A stretch of 64,000 nt of DNA, from positions 1 to 64,000 of the forward strand of contig CAXMSE010000018.1 in assembly GCA_964196195.1 (NCBI GenBank), in the 5' to 3' direction. The first letter of the stretch is position 1, and each line of letters begins with the position of its first letter. The DNA is from OFTM10 sp964196195. Its GTDB lineage: Bacteria > Actinomycetota > Acidimicrobiia > Acidimicrobiales > Aldehydirespiratoraceae. Positions 59,004-64,000 of this stretch are shown here, piece by piece. The notes beneath the pieces were generated by a model that was given only the letters and a program-made list of their open reading frames with translations, was not told the DNA's origin and searched no databases. Position numbers and translations under genes: made by a program.

Positions 59004-60958
59004 CAGAAGTCCAGGTTTCGCACTTCGCGGGCATTGGTGACGATGAAGTTCTTGCGGTGCTCCACGTTGTCGCCCATCAGGATCGAAATGACATCGTCGG
59101 CGATGGCGGCCTGCTCGACCGACACCCTCAATAGGGAGCGACTGCCCACATCCATCGTGGTGTCGCGGAGCTCCTCCCAGTCCATCTCGCCCAGGCCTTT
59201 CAGGCGCTGGAAGTCCTTGGTGTAGTTGGGCCGCTCGTCCAGGAACACTTCACGCGCCGATTCGTCTTTCAGGTAGACGGTTTCTCGCGTCGACAACTTG
59301 GTGGAGTAGAGCGGCGGTTGGGCGATGTAGACGTAGCCCGCCTCCACCAGGGGACGCATCTGGCGGAAGAAGAAGGTGAGCAGCAGTGTGCGGATGTGGC
59401 TGCCGTCGACATCGGCATCGGCGAGCAGGATCACCTTGTGGTAGCGGCACTGCTCGAGGTCGAACTCCTCGCCGAATCCGGCCCCGATCGCGGTGATGAG
59501 ATTCTGCACCTCGTTGTTCTTGAGCATCTTGTCGATACGGGCCCGCTCGACATTGAGGATCTTGCCGCGGATCGGGAGGATGGCCTGGGTGAAGGGGTCC
59601 CTGGCCCTCACCGCGGAACCGCCGGCGGAGTCGCCCTCCACGATGAACAGCTCGCGGCTCTCGGGATCCTTCGCCGAACAGTCCTTGAGCTTGTCGGGCA
59701 TGCCGGCACCGTCGAGCAGTGACTTCGAGCGGATCGCCTTGCGAGCATCCGACGCGGCAACACGCGCCCGAGCGGCGTTGGAGGCCTTCGTGAGCACCAC
59801 CTTGGCCTCGCCGGGATGCTCCTCGAGCCAGTCGGCGAGGCGCTCGTTGGTGACCCGTTCGACCAGCGATCTCATCGACACATTGCCCAGTTTCGATTTG
59901 GTCTGGCCTTCGAACTGGGGGTCGCCGATCCGAACCGAGATGATGGCGGTGAGGCCCTCACGGATGTCTTCACCCTGGAGGTTGTCGTCCTTGTCCTTGA
60001 GCAGACCCTTGTCGCGGGCGTGGGCGTTGACCGTGCGGGTGAGCGCAGTGCGGAAGCCCTGCTCGTGCATACCCCCTTCAATGGTGGCGATGCCGTTGGC
60101 GAAGCTGTGCAGGCCGTCGGAGTTGAAGCCCGTGTTCCACTGGAACGCGATCTCCACCTCGTGGGCATTGCCATCGATGTCCTCCGCACCGACAAAAAAC
60201 CCCACCGTGCTGAAGAGAGCCTCTTTGGAAGCATTCACATGGCTGACAAAATCAATGATGCCACCGTCGTACTGGAAGATGGTCCAGTCGGATTCTTCGC
60301 GGCGCAGATCGCGCACTCGAATCTCGAGCCCCCGGTTGAGGAACGCCATCATCTGAAAGCGTTCGACGAAGGTCTGGAAACGGAAGTCGACCTCGTCGAA
60401 GATGATCGGGTCGGGCCAGAAACGCACCATGGTGCCAGTGCGCGGCTCGCCATCGATGCGAGGGGACTCGCCGATGGGTGCGAGGCGGTCACGGAGCTCA
60501 CCACCGTCGACGAACGACATCGCGTAGCGGGTTCCGTCTCGATCGATCTCCACTTCGACCCTGCTCGAAAGAGCGTTGACCACCGACACGCCCACACCGT
60601 GCAGTCCGCCGGACACCTTGTAGCCGTGGCCACCGAACTTGCCGCCCGCGTGGAGGATGGTGAGCACCACCTCGGCCGCGCTGAGATCTTCATACTTGGG
60701 GTGGTTCTCCACGGGAATGCCGCGACCATCGTCGTTGACCTCACACGACCCATCGGTGTTGATCGTGATATCGATGCGGCTGCAGTGGCCGGCCATCGCC
60801 TCGTCGACGGAGTTGTCGACGACCTCCCAGACCAGATGGTGCAGGCCGGTGGGACCGGTTGATCCGATGTACATGCCGGGCCGCTTGCGCACGGCCTCGA
60901 GGCCCTCGAGGACGGTTATGTCCTTGGCGCTGTAGGAAGACTCTTCGGTGGTGGTCAC
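59003..60958 (-). CDS. gyrB: DNA gyrase subunit B
   Basis: A 651-aa ATPase subunit. The GHKL ATP site is visible (VWEVVDNSVDEAMAGH, DDGRGIPV, GGLHGVGVSVVNALS). The Toprim domain has EGDSAGGSA, and LADADVDGSHIRTLLLTF supplies the Mg-binding DxD. GTG 60958 is the best start: AGGAG lies six bases upstream and the length is normal; the open frame extends 36 codons further. A 203-bp gap precedes it, expected to hold the gyrBA promoter. Confidence 0.98.
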   Translation of the reverse strand: MTTTEESSYSAKDITVLEGLEAVRKRPGMYIGSTGPTGLHHLVWEVVDNSVDEAMAGHCSRIDITINTDGSCEVNDDGRGIPVENHPKYEDLSAAEVVLTILHAGGKFGGHGYKVSGGLHGVGVSVVNALSSRVEVEIDRDGTRYAMSFVDGGELRDRLAPIGESPRIDGEPRTGTMVRFWPDPIIFDEVDFRFQTFVERFQMMAFLNRGLEIRVRDLRREESDWTIFQYDGGIIDFVSHVNASKEALFSTVGFFVGAEDIDGNAHEVEIAFQWNTGFNSDGLHSFANGIATIEGGMHEQGFRTALTRTVNAHARDKGLLKDKDDNLQGEDIREGLTAIISVRIGDPQFEGQTKSKLGNVSMRSLVERVTNERLADWLEEHPGEAKVVLTKASNAARARVAASDARKAIRSKSLLDGAGMPDKLKDCSAKDPESRELFIVEGDSAGGSAVRARDPFTQAILPIRGKILNVERARIDKMLKNNEVQNLITAIGAGFGEEFDLEQCRYHKVILLADADVDGSHIRTLLLTFFFRQMRPLVEAGYVYIAQPPLYSTKLSTRETVYLKDESAREVFLDERPNYTKDFQRLKGLGEMDWEELRDTTMDVGSRSLLRVSVEQAAIADDVISILMGDNVEHRKNFIVTNAREVRNLDF

Positions 60959-61161
60959 ATCTGACTCCTGGGAGGCGGACGGCTCCCCGTTGGAGGGGGT
61001 CGGGTCCGAGGGGTTCAGCTCGCCGTCACCGGTCACTGAAGGCCACCGAAATCCCTGGTGCGGCAAGCAAAATTCAGGGTTTCAGGAGGGGTCGTGGCGC
61101 CGAAAATGCGCTGGTCGGCGGGCCCGTACACGGTCCTTCGAGTCTACCAGTTACATGCTTG

Positions 61162-61476
61162 TCATTCGCGTCGCCGGACCTTCACGATCAAGCCCTTTAT
61201 CCGATCGCTCCCCGACACCTCTTCGACCCTGATCAGGAGCTCTTTCTCGAGCCAGCGGAACTCGCTCGCCCAAACCGGGTCGTCGGCCACCACCACCAGC
61301 TTCTCGCCGTCGATCGCGGCAGGCCGGGTGTGGTTGGCGAGGTCGGGTCCGACGATCTCAGACCAGCGGCCGAACACCGCAGAGAGCACATCCACCGAGG
61401 GGGCGCGCATGGTTCCAAGGAGGCGGTCGAGGCTGTGGCTGATCCTCTGGGGGCCTCGGTCGTTGCGGGGTTTCAT
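61162..61476 (-). CDS. DUF721 / DciA-like replication protein
   Basis: A 104-aa DUF721 protein: GTMRAPSVDVLSAVFGRWSEIVGPDLANHTRP, in which the W-x2-IVG motif is conserved, is followed by LVVVADDPVWASEFRWLEKELL. DciA proteins help load the replicative helicase DnaB in bacteria without DnaC/DnaI. The gene lies between recF and gyrB as in other actinobacteria and overlaps the recF stop by 4 bp. Confidence 0.93.
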   Translation of the reverse strand: MKPRNDRGPQRISHSLDRLLGTMRAPSVDVLSAVFGRWSEIVGPDLANHTRPAAIDGEKLVVVADDPVWASEFRWLEKELLIRVEEVSGSDRIKGLIVKVRRRE

Positions 61477-62558
61477 GCCTCTGCCACTCTGACCGTGCCG
61501 TCGACCACGTACAAGACCTGATCGGGCCGCGCCGGCGTGGGTAGGCCGACAGCGGAGGTGAGTAGGCGCTGGCCCTGGGGAAGGGCGTCGAGCAGGGCCG
61601 CGGCGCGGTGGGGATCGAGCTCGGAAAACACGTCGTCGAGCAACAGGATCGGTTTCGCCACGCCGCCCGCTCTAACCACCGAGTCGGCTCCGAGCCTCAG
61701 GGCGAGCGCCAGCGACCTCTGCTCCCCCTGTGATGCGTGGGTGCGGGCCGGGGTGGAACCGATCGACAAGCGAACCTCATCACGATGAGGGCCCACGGTG
61801 GTGACGCCGCGGCGGACGTCGTGGCCCCGCGCCGTCATCAGGGTGGCGGACAGGTCGTCGTCCCAGCTGCTCTCGTAGATGGCTTCCACCGCGGCCGGTC
61901 GACGCGCTACCACGTCATAGGCGTCACCGAGGCGCGGCGCCATCTCGTCAAGCAACTCGACGCGAGCTGTTCTCAGGGCGGTGCCGGTACTCGCCAGCTT
62001 GGCGTCCCATACGTCGAGGGTGAATTCGGCGTCAGGATCGAGGCGGCCTCCTGCCGACCGGAGCAGGGCGTTGCGCTGCTTCAGGACGCGCTCGAGGTCG
62101 CTGCGCAATGCGCCGTACTTCGGATGCCGACTCACGAGGGCGGCATCGAGCCAGGCCCGTCGCAGGCCGGGACCGCCTTTCACGAGCTCCAGATCGTCCG
62201 GAGAGAACACAGTAACCTGCACCACGCCGAGCAGGTCGCCCACGCGTTGGAGCCTCTGTCGGTTGACCTGGATGCGGTTTCGACCGACGCGGGGCAGCTC
62301 CGCCTCGATGAGCTGTTCTCGCCCGTCGCCGGACACCACCACCGCTCTCAGGATCGCGGAGTCGGCGCCGACGCGGATCAGGGCGTCGTCGGGAGCTCCC
62401 CGGAAGGAACCGAGACCCGCCAGCCAACCGATGGCCTCGAGCAGGTTGGTTTTACCCTGACCGTTCTCGCCGACAATGGCGGTGAGTCCGTCACCGAACT
62501 CCACGTCGATCGATTCGTATGACCGCCAGTTGGTGAGGTGGAGCGACCGGATCTTCAC
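61473..62558 (-). CDS. recF: DNA replication and repair protein RecF
   Basis: A 361-aa SMC-like ATPase that helps load RecA at gaps. Walker A is GENGQGKTNLLEAIGWL (residues ~31-47). The ABC signature is ASQGEQRSLALALRL and Walker B is PILLLDDVFSELD. Start is GTG 62558, 10 bp after dnaN, and its stop overlaps the DUF721 start. Confidence 0.97.
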   Translation of the reverse strand: MKIRSLHLTNWRSYESIDVEFGDGLTAIVGENGQGKTNLLEAIGWLAGLGSFRGAPDDALIRVGADSAILRAVVVSGDGREQLIEAELPRVGRNRIQVNRQRLQRVGDLLGVVQVTVFSPDDLELVKGGPGLRRAWLDAALVSRHPKYGALRSDLERVLKQRNALLRSAGGRLDPDAEFTLDVWDAKLASTGTALRTARVELLDEMAPRLGDAYDVVARRPAAVEAIYESSWDDDLSATLMTARGHDVRRGVTTVGPHRDEVRLSIGSTPARTHASQGEQRSLALALRLGADSVVRAGGVAKPILLLDDVFSELDPHRAAALLDALPQGQRLLTSAVGLPTPARPDQVLYVVDGTVRVAEA

Positions 62559-62568
62559 GGTCTATAGG

Positions 62569-63669
62569 TCAGCTGACCCGCACCGGCATCAACAGGTACA
62601 AGAAGTTGGGATCGTCCGCAGCCTTCAGAAGAGCCGGCTTCAGCTCGTCGACGGTCTCGAGGGTGATCTCGTCGCCGGGGGCCACCTCGATGCCGTCGAT
62701 CAGATACTCCGGGTTGAACGCAACGGTGAGGTCGGTGCCGTTGTAGCTCGCCTCGACCGTCTCGTGGGCCTGGCCGACGTCCTGGGTGACCGCCACGAGC
62801 TCGAGCCCGTCGCCGGACATCGACAGCCTCACGGGGGTGGACTCCTGAGCGAGGAGGCGAACGCGGCGCACCGCATCGAGCAGGGTCTCGCGATCGACGG
62901 TGAGCTGGTTGGGATGGTTCTGGGGGATGAGTCCGCGGTAGTTGGGGAACTCGCCTTCGATCAGACGGGTGGTGATCGATACGCGCCCCACTTCGAACCC
63001 GGCGTCGCGCTCCCCCAGCCTGAGGGTGATCTGCTCGTGATCGCCGACTACCCGTGAGAGTTCCTTCAAGGCACGGCTGGGCACCAGGACCGTCTGGCCC
63101 TCACTGAGGATCGAGGTGCCGGAGAGGTCGCGTACTGAAAGTCGGTAGGAGTCGGTGGACACCAGACGAAGGCCGTCCTCCTCCGCCGCCATGAGTACGC
63201 CAGTGAGAATCGGCCTGGCATCGTCGCTCGATGCTGCCTTCTCCACCTGGTCGATCGCGGCACGGAACTCGCGAGCATCAAGAGTGACAGCGTCGCCCTC
63301 GGCACCCGACAGCTCCGGGAATTCATCGGCCGGAATCGTGCGGATCGAGAACTCCGAAGGCGATGAAACGATGCGGACGTCGTCGTCGTCCACGGCCACG
63401 TCGACCGATCCCGGTCTCAGGGAGCGGACCACGTCGGACACCAGCTTCGACGGCACAACGGTGATGCCATCTTCACCGCCGGCCACCTCGACGCCCACGG
63501 TGATGGTGAGATCGAGATCGCTTCCGGTGACGGTGAGTTGATCGCCCACCAGCTCAAGCTTCACGCCGGCCAACACTGGCATTGCACCACCGCGGGTGGT
63601 GACCGCTCGACCGGCGGCAGAGAGTGCTTCGACGAGGGTGTCGCGTTCGCAACGGAACTTCATGCCCAT
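62569..63669 (-). CDS. dnaN: DNA polymerase III beta sliding clamp
   Basis: A 366-aa clamp of three repeated domains, starting MGMKFRCERDTLVEALSAAG and ending FLYLLMPVRVS, both typical. Conserved segments include SDLDLTI, RPILTGVLM and TDSYRLSVRDL. ATG 63669 or 63663 is the start; an upstream extension into the origin region is rejected. It lies between the probable oriC and recF. Confidence 0.97.
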   Translation of the reverse strand: MGMKFRCERDTLVEALSAAGRAVTTRGGAMPVLAGVKLELVGDQLTVTGSDLDLTITVGVEVAGGEDGITVVPSKLVSDVVRSLRPGSVDVAVDDDDVRIVSSPSEFSIRTIPADEFPELSGAEGDAVTLDAREFRAAIDQVEKAASSDDARPILTGVLMAAEEDGLRLVSTDSYRLSVRDLSGTSILSEGQTVLVPSRALKELSRVVGDHEQITLRLGERDAGFEVGRVSITTRLIEGEFPNYRGLIPQNHPNQLTVDRETLLDAVRRVRLLAQESTPVRLSMSGDGLELVAVTQDVGQAHETVEASYNGTDLTVAFNPEYLIDGIEVAPGDEITLETVDELKPALLKAADDPNFLYLLMPVRVS

Positions 63670-63907
63670 GGTGGGGTTACTTCTCCCGGTTGTATGGAAT
63701 CCAGATAATAGAAGTCCATAGGGGCTGTGGATTGTGGATGGATCGGAGTTTGCCTTGAAATTGCGCAGAAGTGGTGTCCACACGGCTTGCTTGTGTTTCC
63801 CCATGGCGTGCAAATGACATCATTGTGATCGTGGACAGATGGGGATTTGTTCATGTTCGTCCCCCGTTCGTACCCATGAGATCCCCAGCGATATCCACTG
63901 TGATTCC
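63670..63907. other. Probable oriC (dnaA-dnaN intergenic region)
   Basis: The 238-bp gap between dnaA and dnaN is AT-richer than its surroundings and holds several DnaA-box-like 9-mers: TGTGGATTG (63726-63734), TGTGGATGG (63733-63741), GTGTCCACA (63774-63782, 8 of 9 to TTGTCCACA), CGTGGACAG (63830-63838) and ATATCCACT (63891-63899). This is the usual oriC position in actinobacteria. The dnaN promoter must also lie here. Confidence 0.75.
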
Positions 63908-64000
63908 CTAGGACGACGGGTTGTTGAGGCGGTGTTGGAGCTCGGTGACCTTGTCGAAGATCTGTTGGCGCTCCCCCATCCGGGCTTCGATCTTGCGACA
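63908..64000 (-). CDS. dnaA: Chromosomal replication initiator DnaA, C-terminal end (partial)
   Basis: The last 30 codons are inside the window: the translation begins CRKIEARMGERQ, continues IFDKVTELQHRL and ends NNPSS before TAG (63908-63910). This matches the helical C-terminus of DnaA (family end RRAIYDQVQELT-type). Its position before the origin gap and dnaN confirms it. The rest of the gene lies beyond the window. Confidence 0.85.
   Translation of the reverse strand, partial: CRKIEARMGERQQIFDKVTELQHRLNNPSS

Overview
The window comes from a high-GC actinobacterial chromosome at its replication origin. The right end carries, all on the minus strand, the 3' end of dnaA, a DnaA-box-rich gap that is probably oriC, then dnaN, recF, a DUF721/DciA gene, gyrB and gyrA, followed further along by a DUF3566 membrane protein and tRNA-Ile(GAU). 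That order is typical of Actinobacteria. GTG starts, leaderless-looking genes and high third-position GC agree with this. An acidimicrobial lineage is my best guess, but it is an inference and no 16S gene is present.

Layout. 0-2 kb: tRNA-Arg(ACG) with its terminator and small orphan genes, one with tandem 16-residue repeats. 1.8-8.4 kb: a catabolic locus built from two divergent arms, an M24 hydrolase plus E1 alpha/beta dehydrogenase subunits against a zinc dehydrogenase, a 3-hydroxyisobutyrate-type dehydrogenase and a LacI-family repressor. A near-identical 14-bp palindrome sits in the divergent promoter and upstream of the repressor. 8.5-15.7 kb: a small orphan gene, a pair of overlapping multicopper-oxidase-type genes, and two polytopic membrane proteins. 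15.7-18.6 kb: a two-component system and a lipoprotein.

18.6-36.9 kb is the most interesting region. Operon I (about 25.0 to 18.6 kb) encodes an acidic protein, a glycine-repeat protein and two dynamin-like GTPases whose order and sizes match mycobacterial iniB-iniA-iniC. Operon II (about 32.2 to 25.8 kb) encodes a membrane-anchored Hsp70-like ATPase and two proteins rich in thrombospondin-type-3-like acidic repeats without signal peptides. Operon III (about 36.9 to 32.3 kb) encodes a second Hsp70-like protein with an outside domain, a large LuxR-type ATPase regulator and a small acidic protein. Operons I and II start with the same promoter architecture: a box AACCGGGAAT, exactly 28 bp, then CCTACTNTC. 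Several of the proteins share acidic C-terminal tails. I read this as an expanded, co-regulated ini-like membrane or envelope stress system.

37-53 kb holds ordinary metabolic genes: a TauE/SafE permease, an FMN hydroxyacid oxidase, a GMC oxidoreductase, glutaminyl-tRNA synthetase, NAD(P)H-hydrate epimerase, a D-2-hydroxyacid dehydrogenase, acetoacetyl-CoA synthetase, an acyltransferase, a DUF1295 protein, an inositol-phosphatase-family enzyme and a FliA/WhiG-type sigma factor. One gene here is easily missed: a glutathione peroxidase whose catalytic residue is an in-frame TGA followed by a SECIS-like hairpin, so it is a probable selenoprotein. A hotdog-fold gene at 42.0-42.5 kb is frameshifted. 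No insertion sequence, prophage or CRISPR array was seen.
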